Below, in pieces: positions 52,511-63,223 of a DNA stretch of 64,000 nucleotides. Each line of letters opens with the position of its first letter. The first letter of the stretch is position 1. The DNA comes from Furcasterigmium furcatum. Taxonomy: Eukaryota > Ascomycota > Sordariomycetes > Glomerellales > Plectosphaerellaceae. The DNA is taken from contig BCIA01000001.1 of assembly GCA_001599815.1 (NCBI GenBank), positions 5,538,978 through 5,602,977 of the forward strand. The letters are read 5' to 3'. The notes beneath the pieces are model-generated. The model was not told the DNA's origin. It made no database searches and saw nothing but the letters and a program-made list of their open reading frames with translations. The translations under genes were made by a program, and so were the position numbers.

Positions 52511-55500
52511 ATGCTGGTCATGCCTTCCCCGGTCGAAGAGTGGCTCGAGGACGTCCCGTCCATCGGGCAGGCGCCGGATCAAGTCCTCGGCCTGGACCCG
52601 GTTCAACTGTTCCTGAACCCTTCTCCTCTCTTTGGCCTCGGTCTCAACATGGTGAGTAAATTGCCCGTGGTCGTTCCTGCACCGTCGAGTTTGTCCTTGC
52701 TTCCCTTTCCTCCTCGAGTCAACATCTCCTTCCCCTCCACCCGCATCACCGCGACCTGATTTCGTGTCCATTTGGAACCTGGCCAAAGGCACACGCTCGT
52801 TACTTTCATCTCTTGTCGAGACACATGCCCTTCTTTTGGTTCCCGTTGAATTGGCTCCAAGCTGAGTCCCAGGAGGCTCACACTCGCTCGCAAACTCGTT
52901 TTCATCGGAAACAACGCCGCTGGCCTGGACGAGAAGAGAACCCTTCCCATTTTGCTTCGTTTCTCGTCTCTCGTTTCTCGTTTCCCGCCTCTCCTCCCTC
53001 ACTGCTTCCAACCGTCACGTCGTGTCCGCCGATGTTCGAGAGTTCAGACTTTGCCTGAGCCCTGTGCAAAGGTCGTCGTCACATCGTGATTTGGTTCTTC
53101 CAGTCTCTGCTTTCGTCTTGAACTAACAAAATGAACAGAACATGCTGAGCAATCACGGACTCGTCGCCAGCCAGTTCGTTGGCCCCATGGAGCTGCCCGA
53201 CGCGATTCAGGATGACGCCGCTCTCCTCCAGCTTCAGGGTATCCCTGGACCCTTCGACCCTTCAAACGAAGCTTCCATGCTGCGGCCAGTTCATGAGACC
53301 CAGATGTCCTCCAATCGCACGCAGAATTACAATGCGGCACCCATGGACTCTGACGACCAGAGCAGTGTCTCCCCCACGCCCGTCGTTGCATCCGGCCGGC
53401 GTCGCAAAGCAAGGAACGTGGGCGAAAAGACACATCAACCCAACGTGCCTCTCCTTTGTTACATCTGCAAGGGGAATCCCAAGTTTTCCGACGTCTCCCA
53501 TCTTCTTACTCATTGTAGCTCTCGAGCTCACACCAAGCGTCACTTCGATATGAGGGCCAGGGCCCTCACTGAGGTCAATACCCAACAGGTCCTACAGACC
53601 TACGATAACTGGTACGAAAAGTTCGAAATTGGCCCAATGATCAACAAGAGACTTCGTGAGAAGGACGAGAAAGACCAGGTGAAGAAGGCTGAAGCTGAAA
53701 AGCGCAAGTCCACTCAGCCAGTAAGTCACTGCTGCACTGGTTACCCTCCTCGTGACCAAGCCCAAAATTGACCACTCGCTAACTTGCAAAAGCCTACCAA
53801 AAGGCGTAAGGTCCCGTCCAGAGTCCAGCGCACCAAAAGGGAACGCAAGGCTGCCCCTTCACCTTCTCCTGTCCCTTTGGAACCTGCCCTACACCACCTT
53901 TCGTCCCTGCCTTTCGATCCCAACGGCAATCCTTCAGCATCTGTTCAGGCGCCTGGCTACCCCACCCTTCTCTCCAACAACTTCACTCATCCGAACAATT
54001 CTTTCGACGATCAAGAGCTCGAAGATCTTCCCATTCCAGGTCTCCAGTCCCCCAACGGTAGCGATTTCGAATCCTTCGATATGGCTTACGAATACCTCGA
54101 CGACTCCGACGAGCCGTCCAAGCCCATTCTGAAGGGCAAGTACTGGCCGGGAATGGATCTTTTCGACGCGGCTACTGAGGAGGAGCGTCGCAAGCGTAAC
54201 CAGCGCAAGGATGGTTCCGTCATCCGCAAGATGAAGATTGCTTCCCAGGCGGTCGAGACCATCGAGCTGGTCGGAAACCTCGACCTTGACTGGCAGCGCA
54301 CCCGCGACGTTTACGATCCTCCCTCTTGTGACGAGGACACTCCGGTAAGATACTCCGTACAGGATACTCACCCTTTCATTTAGCCCTTGCTGATGTCTAT
54401 GTAGCCGAAGAGGAGGACTTCCAATGGCCGCAGGCGCGTTACCACTCCCGGACACTCTGGTCGGAACAAGGGCGACACGGCGGTTCGCATTAAGTCTGAG
54501 CCTCGCACCCCTCGCGCCGGCCGTCACAGCATTGCAGCTGCTGTGCGGGTCAGTGGCCGCAAGAGGGCCACGCGCGGTAGCGCTGCGCGAGCGCAAGCTC
54601 AGATCTCGAGAATGGCCAGGCATGAGATTGAGGGCGCTCCGGACATCAGCCAGGAGTCCGAGGAAGACCATCAGTTGCAGGAAGCAATCAAGCACGAATC
54701 ATTCAGCTCCTTTGGTCAGGGCAGTTCTACCCGGCCCTCGACAGCTGACATCTCCAGTGAGGGCAACGGAGGAAGCAACATGATCGATGTCTTTCATGAT
54801 GGCGACATGGACCCTACCGGCAAGTCTGCAGGCTGTGACATTGCCCTCGTGCTGTGATCTAACGTGAAATAGGAATGCATCTGCCCGCAGGTCCTCAGGG
54901 ACACTCAAGGTTCAGTCAAGCTTTCCAGCTCTCCTCCCCAATGGTATATTGACCTTCCCCTCTCGCAGATTCCCCCGTCGTAGCCGCCTTCCCCTCCATC
55001 CCCTCTCACGAAACTTCCGATCGAACGCGAACGCGAACTCGAATCTGTCGTCCCCGACTCCCTCTACCAAATCACTCGTGACTCGTTCTTGTGGAGGAAA
55101 GGAGAATAACAATGAGACTACGCAGGGAATGATGATGGCACCCCAGCCTCATGGCATGCCCATGTCGTTCTCCAACATGGGTCTTCATGGTCTGCCTCGA
55201 ACTCTCTGGGACGGAGGCATGAATCCGGTCCAGTATCCGTACTCTCTCGGTAATGGTTTCAACGACAACCTCATCATGCCTCCGGTCATGATGGGCAACC
55301 AGGGCATCAACCCTTTCCATCATCAGCAGCCCCAGCAGCAGCAACAGCAGCCGCAGCATCAGATGGGCGGAATATTCGCCGACGACCAGAACGGCATGTT
55401 CAGGACTGCTGGAAGCCAGGCTTGGCCTCACAACAACCCCGTCAACCCCACCCTCAACCCTGCGGCGCAGGCTATCTACAACGTCCCGTGGCACTCGACT

Positions 55501-55560
55501 GTTCAGGACGCCACCTACGACGATGTTCATCATCAAGGGGATGCCTTTCACGATCAGTGA
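52511..55560 (+). CDS. Unidentified nuclear protein with a C2H2-like finger
   Basis: Not recognised by name; 731 aa in six exons: 52511-52651, 53139-53720, 53793-54344, 54405-54819, 54873-54943 and 55126-55560. Introns are 487, 72, 60, 53 (GC-AG) and 182 bp; all junctions keep frame. A single finger, LLCYICKGNPKFSDVSHLLTH, fits C-x2-C-x10-H-x3-H and continues CSSRAHTKRHFDM, like a U1-type zinc finger. Flanking blocks are basic (SGRRRKARN, PTKRRKVPSRVQRTKRERK, SGRKRATRGSAARAQ), suggesting DNA or chromatin binding. The C-terminus is Met/Gln/Pro-rich with a polyQ run. Start is uncertain: 52511 lies in a poor context behind an out-of-frame ATG at 52503; 53142 in exon 2 is an alternative. The junction after intron 5 is the least certain. 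Confidence 0.65.
54820..54872 (+). other. GC-AG intron of the C2H2-like gene
   Basis: Donor GCAAGT, branch CTAAC, acceptor ATAG; phase 1, joining MDPTG to MHLPAGPQGHS. Read-through would stop after KSAGCDIALVL, so splicing decides whether the C-terminal 170 residues are made. Confidence 0.65.
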
Positions 55561-56438
55561 TCTTCTATATTCCAGACGAGGCCCGGTTTTGGCACGGAAC
55601 TTCCTCAGCAGGCATCAAGTTCTTCAACCTCTTTTGGGCCTCTTTCGAGGATATGGGTCAGACCATTCATCTCATTCCGGGGAAAATTCCCTTTGTATTA
55701 TCTCCCCCCCACTGTACGTCACATGCCTCTTTACCGCACAACTAGCTCGCTGACCCGGAGACCATAGTGCTGTTTCCAAGACTTGAGGCAGTTTCGGCCG
55801 CGGCGATCAACAGGATCAATTCTCTGAATCCCTGCGGCTTCTCGCCAAACCAGCTCGATCATCAACACGAGACTTGCAGTTGGTGCCAACGGGAAGGCAG
55901 CGGAAAGGACACAGTTGGTTGTGACAGGTGTGCCGCACGAAGGAATGACCGTTTCTTTGCGGTCTAGTTGTCGAGTGGTCTTGAACTTGACGTCGCGGGA
56001 CAGTATCTCCCAAGAGTCAAGCTACACCAACAGAGGGTCGAAACATCGAGGAGCGACGACATCAACATATTGAGCGATGCCAGGTAAACCAGCAGAGTTT
56101 GGTATTCCACATCATCAATTGGAACATGTCAATAGGTACTCGAGATCAATGACATTAGAAAATGGTAGCTTAGCATCATGACGATTGTTGCGATGTAAAA
56201 GAAGGCGGTGATGTGGTGGTCGTAGCCCCTGATAGATAGGGGTTCAAGGAGGGAAGTTACAATTAGGTGTTGGCCCGTGCATTAGTGGCGCTCGCTGTGG
56301 ATCGGGGCTGCAACCTCTCAACGCGCCTGAGGATTTGGAGACGCGACCGACGTGCATCCTCGCCACACAACTGCCGGCGACGAGACTACACATCGATATT
56401 CCGCCACAGTTGCGCCAATCGATTCAGAAAATACCACG
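55561..56438. promoter_or_regulatory. Intergenic region and MSH3 promoter
   Basis: 878 bp between two plus-strand genes. An MCB-like ACGCGA occurs near 56341, about 100 bp before the MSH3 ATG. No additional gene was seen. Confidence 0.4.
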
Positions 56439-59400
56439 ATGGCGCCAGGAAAGAAGCAGCAGTCCTTGACGAGCTTTTTTCAACCGAAAACCGTCAACGG
56501 GCTCGCTGCTCAGCTCCAGAGGATCCAGCAAGCCTCCGACAAGCCGGGACCACCGCTCGATGCCGCAGGCTCCGATTCCACCCCCCGAAAACGACCGCTC
56601 GAAGAAGACACGGACAAGGGCAACAGTGGGGCTGAAAAGAGTCCGAAGCGAACGAAGGCGCATTCTGAGGATGGCACAGAAGACACTCCCTCACGTGCCA
56701 AGGGGTCCTCCAGGACGGATCGATATCGGTATGATGAAGCCAGCCAGGGCTCGCTCACGGCCGGTGCCGACGACGAGGACGAAGACGAGGAAACAAGGAG
56801 GCGGAAACAGGAACTTCATGAGCAATTCGTCAAGAAGCTAGCACACCCGGACGCCCTGCGCCGGCGGCGCAGATTGGACGACGGCGACGAGGAAGCAACG
56901 CCGGCAGCCGAAGATGAGGATGGCGATGAAGGTGACGAGGAAGATCTGCCACCACAAACGACGAAGAAGTCAAAGAAAGGCGGAGCTCGGGCCAATGGGA
57001 AGCTTACGCCCATGGAGACGCAGTTTCTGGAGATCAAGAGGAAGCATCTCGACACCGTTCTCATTGTCGAGGTTGGCTACAAGTTCAGGTTCTTTGGAGA
57101 AGACGCCCGGACCGCTGCCAAGGAGCTGAGCATTGTTTGCATTCCGGGCAAATTTCGCTACGACGAGCATCCGTCTGAAGCCCATCTGGAGAAATTCGCA
57201 TCGGCCAGCATCCCCGTACATCGACTCTCCGTCCACGCAAAGCGGCTTGTTGCCGCTGGGCACAAGGTTGGCGTCGTGAGGCAAATCGAGACTGCAGCGC
57301 TAAAGAAGGCTGGCGACAACAGAAATGCCCCTTTCACTCGCAAGCTGACGAATGTCTACACCAAGGGCACATACATTGACGAGAACGGCGATCTGGATTC
57401 TCAAAATGATACGGGCGCCCCGGCCGGGGGCTACTTGCTGTGCGTCACCGAGACACCAAGCAAGGGCCACGGCACCGATGAGAAAGTCGATGTTGGCATT
57501 GTGGCGGTCCAGCCAGCGACAGGCGATATCATCTACGACAACTTCGAAGACGGCTTTATGCGAAGCGAAATCCAAACCCGGCTCCTCCACATCTCTCCAT
57601 GCGAGTTCGTCATCGTTGGAGACCTGACAAAAGGCACCGACAAGATGATCCAGCACCTAGCAGGGAGCAGTACGAATGTATTTGGCGAGAGGAGCCGCGT
57701 CGAACGTGTTCCCCGATCGAAGACCATGGCAGCGGAGGCGTATTCGCATGTCACGGAGTTCTACGCTGAGAAACTGAAGGGAGAAAAAGCCAATCCTCCC
57801 AAGGACAACGACAAGGCTGGTCTCCTGCTTGACAAGGTCCTTCACTTGCCCGAGCCCGTCACCATTTGTCTCTCAGCCATGATCACGCATCTGAAGGAGT
57901 ACGGTCTCGAACACATCTTCGATTTGACGAAATACTTCCAAAGCTTCACAACCCGCCAACACATGTTGATCAACGGTTCGACTCTCGAGAGCCTGGAGGT
58001 CTATCGCAACTCAACCGACCACGCGGAGCGCGGCAGTCTGTTTTGGGCTCTGGACAAGACCTTGACCCGTTTTGGGCAACGACTTCTTCGAAAATGGGTG
58101 GGCCGGCCACTCCTCGACAAGGATCGCCTGGAGGAGCGTGTCACTGCTGTCGAGGAGCTGCTGGAGAACCAGTCGAGCGGGAAGGTCGACAAGCTCGAGA
58201 CCCTCCTCGGCAATATCAAGACAGACCTTGAGCGAAGCTTGATACGCATCTACTACGGAAAATGCACTCGCCCTGAACTGCTTGCCGTGCTCCAGACTTT
58301 GCAGCGGATAGCCACGCAGTACGCAACCGTCAAGTCTACCGAACAGGCTGGGTTCAACTCGCCTCTATTGAGCAGTGCCATCCTGGCTCTGCCCAACATC
58401 CTCGACTCTGTCATCTCATATCTCGAAAGAATCAACCCCGAGGCCGCCCGCAAGGATGATCGATACAACTTCTTCCGCGAGTCGGAACAAAACGAGGATA
58501 TCGAAGACCACAAAATGGGCATTCTATCGGTGGAGGCAGATATCGACGCACACCGTCGGGACGCAGCGTCAAAGCTGGGATTTAAGAAACCCGTCGAATA
58601 CACCACCGTGGCTGGCATCGAGTTCCTCATTGAGGTGCAGAACACCAACCTGAAGAATGTTCCCGCATCCTGGGCAAAGATCTCTGGCACGAAGAAGGTG
58701 TCGCGATTCCACACCCCCGAGGTCGTGCGCCTTATTGCGGAGCGCGACCAACACCGCGAGGCACTTGCGGCTGCTTGCGACGTCGCCTTTGCGAACCTCC
58801 TGAAAAGCATCTCCGAGGAGGCCTACCAGCCTTTGCGCGACGCGGTCGCGTCGCTCTCCACGCTCGACTGTCTTCTTTCGCTCTCCAAGGTGGCTGCTCT
58901 TCCCGGATACAGCAAGCCCAACTTTCTCCCCTCAACCAACTCCCCGAGCATTTCCATCACTGCTGGCCGCCATCCGATAGCCGAGCATACCCTGCCCGGC
59001 GGATACATCCCGTTCACGGCGAACCTGGCCTCGCCGTCTCCCCTGGCCTACCTCATCACGGGTCCCAACATGGGGGGCAAATCGTCTTTCGTCCGGGCTC
59101 TGGCCCTGCTCTGTCTGCTCGCCCAGGTCGGCTCTTTCGTTCCAGCTGACTCTCTGACGCTGACCCTGGTCGATGGCATCCATGCACGCATGGGCGCTCG
59201 AGACAACCTGTTTGCTGGAGAGTCTACATTTGCGCTGGAGCTGTCCGAGACTGCCCGTATGCTCCGTGCCGCAACGCCCCGGTCTCTCGTCCTTCTCGAT
59301 GAGCTGGGCCGTGGCACCAGCACACACGACGGCGCGGCCATCGCCCACGCTGTGCTGGACCATATTGTCCGCGACACCCGCTGCTTGACCCTGTTCATCA

Positions 59401-59855
59401 CGCATTACCAGAACCTGGCCCGTGTCGCGGAGGGAATCGGCCACGGCAACATCTTTGACGTTGGCGACGCTGGTGCCTCGAAGGCTCTCGTCAAGAATGT
59501 CCACATGCGCTTTACTGCCACGAAGGGAATTGCGGATGCGGACGAGGAAGGTGATGCGCCGATGTCAGAGAACGACGGCGTAGCAGACACCGCAAACGAG
59601 GAGATTACATTCTTGTACGAAGTAGGCGAAGGCGTGGCTCACCGATCGTATGGCCTCAATGTCGCCAGGCTGGCCCGCATTCCTCGCAGGGTCATCGACG
59701 TCGCGGCGCTCAAGTCGAGCGAGCTGGAGCGGGACATGCAGATCAGGAGGCTCAGGGGCACAGCGAACTTGATGGCGGAGCTGTTTGGGTCCGAGGACTC
59801 GCCTTCGACGGAGGATCGGCTCGAGCATTTGATTTCGAGCATCGAGCAGTTATAG
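56439..59855 (+). CDS. MSH3: DNA mismatch repair protein Msh3
   Basis: MutS homologue that pairs with Msh2 (MutS-beta) to bind insertion/deletion loops. Intronless, 1138 aa. The N-terminus carries a PCNA-interacting box QQSLTSFF (residues about 7-14), then a long Lys/Asp/Glu-rich tail. The MutS I domain starts near LTPMETQFLEIKRKHLDTVL; the Msh3-type mismatch block includes YKFRFFGEDA. The ATPase has Walker A GPNMGGKSSFVRALALL near residue 874, Walker B LVLLDELGRGTSTHDG, and FITHYQNLARVAEG. The ATG at 56439 is chosen over an upstream in-frame GTG because the PIP box follows directly. Convergent with the hydrolase gene, 134 bp apart. Confidence 0.96.
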   Translation: MAPGKKQQSLTSFFQPKTVNGLAAQLQRIQQASDKPGPPLDAAGSDSTPRKRPLEEDTDKGNSGAEKSPKRTKAHSEDGTEDTPSRAKGSSRTDRYRYDEASQGSLTAGADDEDEDEETRRRKQELHEQFVKKLAHPDALRRRRRLDDGDEEATPAAEDEDGDEGDEEDLPPQTTKKSKKGGARANGKLTPMETQFLEIKRKHLDTVLIVEVGYKFRFFGEDARTAAKELSIVCIPGKFRYDEHPSEAHLEKFASASIPVHRLSVHAKRLVAAGHKVGVVRQIETAALKKAGDNRNAPFTRKLTNVYTKGTYIDENGDLDSQNDTGAPAGGYLLCVTETPSKGHGTDEKVDVGIVAVQPATGDIIYDNFEDGFMRSEIQTRLLHISPCEFVIVGDLTKGTDKMIQHLAGSSTNVFGERSRVERVPRSKTMAAEAYSHVTEFYAEKLKGEKANPPKDNDKAGLLLDKVLHLPEPVTICLSAMITHLKEYGLEHIFDLTKYFQSFTTRQHMLINGSTLESLEVYRNSTDHAERGSLFWALDKTLTRFGQRLLRKWVGRPLLDKDRLEERVTAVEELLENQSSGKVDKLETLLGNIKTDLERSLIRIYYGKCTRPELLAVLQTLQRIATQYATVKSTEQAGFNSPLLSSAILALPNILDSVISYLERINPEAARKDDRYNFFRESEQNEDIEDHKMGILSVEADIDAHRRDAASKLGFKKPVEYTTVAGIEFLIEVQNTNLKNVPASWAKISGTKKVSRFHTPEVVRLIAERDQHREALAAACDVAFANLLKSISEEAYQPLRDAVASLSTLDCLLSLSKVAALPGYSKPNFLPSTNSPSISITAGRHPIAEHTLPGGYIPFTANLASPSPLAYLITGPNMGGKSSFVRALALLCLLAQVGSFVPADSLTLTLVDGIHARMGARDNLFAGESTFALELSETARMLRAATPRSLVLLDELGRGTSTHDGAAIAHAVLDHIVRDTRCLTLFITHYQNLARVAEGIGHGNIFDVGDAGASKALVKNVHMRFTATKGIADADEEGDAPMSENDGVADTANEEITFLYEVGEGVAHRSYGLNVARLARIPRRVIDVAALKSSELERDMQIRRLRGTANLMAELFGSEDSPSTEDRLEHLISSIEQL

Positions 59856-59989
59856 GCGTTCAGCGAAACACGGAGTTCTTGTACATATCGGCTGGAAGCC
59901 GCGGATACCAAGGTGTAATATGGACTGGGTTGAACCCATCAATCAGATATGAGAGGAGATTATGTCATGTGGCGCTCGTGTGTGCGGTC

Positions 59990-61157
59990 TTACGGCTCAA
60001 GCAACCATTTCAGGCCCTCCTTCGAGTCTTGATGGTGCTTCTCGCTGAACTTTGCACCTGGGTACATGGCCCAGAAGCCGTGTGGCAGACCAGGGTACAC
60101 GTCCAGCTTCGTGGGAACGCTGGCATCCCGCCAAACCTGCTCCATCACCAGGGTGCAGTCTCGCACCGGATCCAACCCGCATGCCTGGAAGTATGTCTTG
60201 GGAAGACCGGAGTGGTCTGGGTGAGCCACGGCAAAGGCCAGGGGACTCCTGAGGTCGGGCTTGTACTGGTCTGCCGAGGGGTTAGTTGCTGCAGGAAAAT
60301 CAGGAGGAGGGACGACCTACGGCGAACGAATTGGACCGACTCGGCAGTCAAGAACGGGGCGTTGGAGTTTTGCTCCATGCTGAAGAAGTGGTCCTTGTAC
60401 TTCTCAGGGACAGTCTCGGCTGAGATGCCCGAGGTCAGAGTGGTGTAGAGTCCCGTCAAAGGGGGCGACACTTTCTCGTCTCGGTAGAAGTGGGCGATGG
60501 AGAGGGCAATGTCAGCCCCGGCACTCTCACCGCCGAGGATGAAGCCTTTGGAGGGGTTGATGCCGAGGCCGTCCATATTCTTGGCCGTCTAGATGGAGAG
60601 TCAGTCAAGATGCACTGAGAGGCCGGAGGGGAGGGTGAGACTCACCCATGTTAGAGCATCATAGCAGTCATTGACGGGTGTTGGGAAAGGATGCTCGGGT
60701 GCATGTCTGTACTCGACATTGACGGCGATGCCTCCCAAGGATGTGAAGAGCTGGCAAAGCGGCGCCTCGGTCTCGAGGTCTCCAACGATGAAGCCGCCAC
60801 CGTGGAAGATAACGAGGCCGGGGCATCCGTCTGCCGGTGTCTCCCGGGGCTTGTGGATCCTGGCAGCAATCGAACTGCCGTCTCGAACTGGGACCTGGAT
60901 GTCTTCTTCCACGAAGGCCAGGGTCGAGGGATCCGGCTTGGCAGCTAATTGGGCCTTCCGCATCTGGGCTATGAGGGCGCGGAGCTTCTGGGGGTCTGTA
61001 TCCATGGTCCAGCCGCCCAGCGGGACTTTAGTCGTCTTCATGAGCTGGTACGGTGTCAATGGGTGTAGCTAGATAGAGGACCAAGTGCATGGTCTCTCAC
61101 CTCTTCAAGCTCTGGATTGACCGCCGAGAGGGCGTGGGTTTCCTCGACGGAGAGCAT
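59990..61157 (-). CDS. Alpha/beta hydrolase (HSL-type esterase/lipase)
   Basis: 334 aa in four exons: 61157-61101, 61044-60646, 60588-60321, 60270-59990; introns of 56, 57, 56-type length (50 for the last) restore NPELEE-LMKTTKV, YDALTW-TAKNMDG and QFVRH-QYKPDLRS. Oxyanion-hole motif FHGGGFIVGD is near residue 99; nucleophile elbow GGESAG near 171; likely catalytic His in GLPHGFW near the C-terminus; Asp in CGLDPVRD. No signal peptide is seen, so probably cytosolic. Family members hydrolyse short-chain esters or act in secondary metabolism; no cluster genes are nearby. Substrate unknown. Confidence 0.9.
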
Positions 61158-61867
61158 GGCGATCAGTTTCGGATGATCAAAGGTGATTGTTAGCTAAGAT
61201 GATTGTATCCAGGTTCTACAACGCAGGTCTAACACGGAAGTGCGCTGGATCGGTACAATATAAATAGGTCTTTCACTCGCCACGGGCGTAAGATGCCAGG
61301 AGAATCGGGTGATGCGGCGAGATGGACAGTCCGGCTTATTCGGCCAACAATGCTGTCTCTCCGTCTGACGAGAAGCAGAACCCAGACGTACTATCATCAT
61401 GACGGGGCAGCATTCATCAAGAAGCCAGACCTGTGCTCGTCGCCGTTTCTTTCCGACGCAGGACAGCTGGCATGTCTGGCCTGGTCCTTGGGCCTTGGCG
61501 GATCCAAAACTCGTATTCTTCGGTTTGCCAAAAGAACGTTGTAGCCACTCTACTTGGCGTCGGCGAGCCATTACCGGCATGAAAGGTTCCAGGCTTGAAA
61601 AAATCTCGCGCCTTGAGGAACAAACTTCAGCTTCGATCACGGAAAGTCCAGTCGATGACGCGCGAGATCCGCGAAAGCACGTGACGTTAAAGTGTCAATT
61701 GGGTTCTCACCGAAGGTCTCGTCGGTGTGGATGACGTTACCTCGTCTGACAAATGCGACTGGGAAAAAAAGTGGACTGAGCCCATCCATCTTCGATCTCA
61801 ACGACCGATGCCCTCCGGAAGTTAGGCTTTTTCAATCCTCACGCTCCTCGGCTCGATATCAATCATC
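61158..61867. promoter_or_regulatory. Bidirectional promoter, hydrolase / COX17
   Basis: 710 bp. TATA-like TATAAATA (minus TATTTATA) at 61259-61266 is about 105 bp from the hydrolase ATG. CACGTGAC at 61678-61685, overlapping a TGACGT, is about 185 bp before COX17, and an ATTGG (CCAAT on minus) is at 61698-61702. Roles inferred. Confidence 0.5.
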
Positions 61868-62211
61868 ATGCCTGCCGCTGCTGTTGCCCTGCGTATGCGA
61901 ACACTCTCGCCCCAATTGATAGCTCCAATGGCTGACAGGTCTTCTCACAGCCTCTCTGAACACCCCGGCCGCGGCTGCGCCGGCGCAACAGGAGAAGCCG
62001 AAGGTATCCGCGCTACCAGAAGAACATCCCATCGCATAGCTCCGACACTCGCTGACACGAGCCCGATTAGCCCTGCTGTGTCTGCAAAGACGAGAAGTCC
62101 AAGCGCGATGAGTGCATGCTCTTCGCCAGCGCCGCCGACCCGTCCAAGGAGTGCCGCACCACCATCCAACAGTACAAGGACTGTATGAAGGGCTTCGGCT
62201 TCGACGTGTAA
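61868..62211 (+). CDS. COX17: Copper chaperone Cox17
   Basis: Intermembrane-space copper chaperone feeding Sco1 and Cox11 in cytochrome oxidase assembly. Only 72 aa in three exons (61868-61892, 61951-62003, 62071-62211), so easily missed. Introns are 58 bp (GTATGC...CACAG) and 67 bp (GTATCC, branch CTGAC). The spliced protein reads MPAAAVALPSLNTPAAAAP at the start, then KPCCVCKDEKSKRDEC with the copper-binding CC pair, followed by twin Cx9C segments (C-KDEKSKRDE-C and C-RTTIQQYKD-C), ending KGFGFDV. An earlier ACAG at 61938 is an alternative acceptor for intron 1 but would change frame. Confidence 0.93.
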
Positions 62212-62522
62212 ACGGTTGTTGACGGCGATGGAGCAATGCCATGAGACGACTAGAAAGGTGTACAATACTCGGCGATAAGCATCACACGGATAGACGGCGT
62301 TGCTGGCGGCACCTCAAATGACACGCAGCTCTTGATTACTTCGAACGCATCTCCTGGCACCTGGCATGAGCCTGACCCATTGCGCTGGTGACATTCATGT
62401 CTCGGACAACATTGTTCCATGCCAAACCTTGACCGTTACAGTTTTGCCGCAACGGCAAGCAAATCGCATCCAGCTCGATGGCTCCCCTGGGAACCGCAAT
62501 CGGCGCGATCTTCGGACACCAC
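62212..62522. other. Convergent intergenic region COX17 / coiled-coil gene
   Basis: 311 bp between convergent stop codons. Nothing recognised. Confidence 0.5.
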
Positions 62523-63223
62523 TCAGTGTCGCCCAACGTTATAGCGCACAATGTCGTTGAGTGCCGACTTCTTTTCGTCGTCCGAGACCTCGAGCTTCTC
62601 GGAAGTTTCGGCGACGCGACCGGCGAGGGCAACCTCAAGGCGCATTGCGAGCTCCTTGGTGTGCAGTTGGAACTGGTTCATCCTGGCGATGACGTCCATC
62701 TCAATCTCCCCGCGGACCTGAACAAGCCTTGCGTACTCTTCGAAGTCCTTGTTCTGCTGATCCTCCCTATGTGACTATGTTAGCTCGTCTATCGGTCCAC
62801 GTGCACCCGAGACGCAACCCTCCGAAATCCGTGGCGGGCCACTCGGGAACATACCTGAGCTTGTGCTCTTCCTTGATCATATCGGACAGCTCCTTGAAAA
62901 GCTCGCCAGTCTGCCTCTTGTGGTCGGCGACAATCTCGGCACGACGCTTCGCGTATCTGTCCTTGAGCTGTGGAGGTGAGAGAGCAGTGGTCAGAGGGCC
63001 TTTCGCAGGGTCGGCCATGGAAGGGGCCTTTCACCTCCTGTGCGCGCTGCTCAGGCGACTTCTTCGCCTTGCCCGCAGTCATATCAACGGATCCAGTCTT
63101 GGCCTTGACCTTAGATCTCTTAGGGCCCGAGCTGGGGCGGCTGTAGTTTGAGCCCGCGTCTGAAGGGCTGTCGTCGGAGTCGTAGACGGTGCTACGGGAC
63201 TTGTTACGCGTTCTGACAGGCAT
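62523..63223 (-). CDS. Unidentified small coiled-coil protein
   Basis: Not recognised; 181 aa. Exons 63223-63035, 62967-62855 and 62766-62523; introns of 67 and 87 bp restore EQRAQE-LKDRYAKRR and EEHKLR-EDQQNKDFEE. The first 60 residues are Ser/Lys/Arg-rich and probably disordered (MPVRTRNKSRSTVYDSDDS), looking like a nuclear or chromatin-associated tail. From about residue 60 to 170 the sequence is one long heptad-like helix (EIVADHKRQTGELFKELSDM, MNQFQLHTKELAMRLEVAL). Its size and layout are reminiscent of small kinetochore, spindle or meiotic coiled-coil subunits, but that is only resemblance. Confidence 0.68.

Noticed and set aside
54944..54968. 25-nt GTATAT...CGCAG stretch as an intron of the C2H2-like gene
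   Set aside because: Too short for a spliceosomal intron and the following frame does not continue; the longer 182-bp intron fits.
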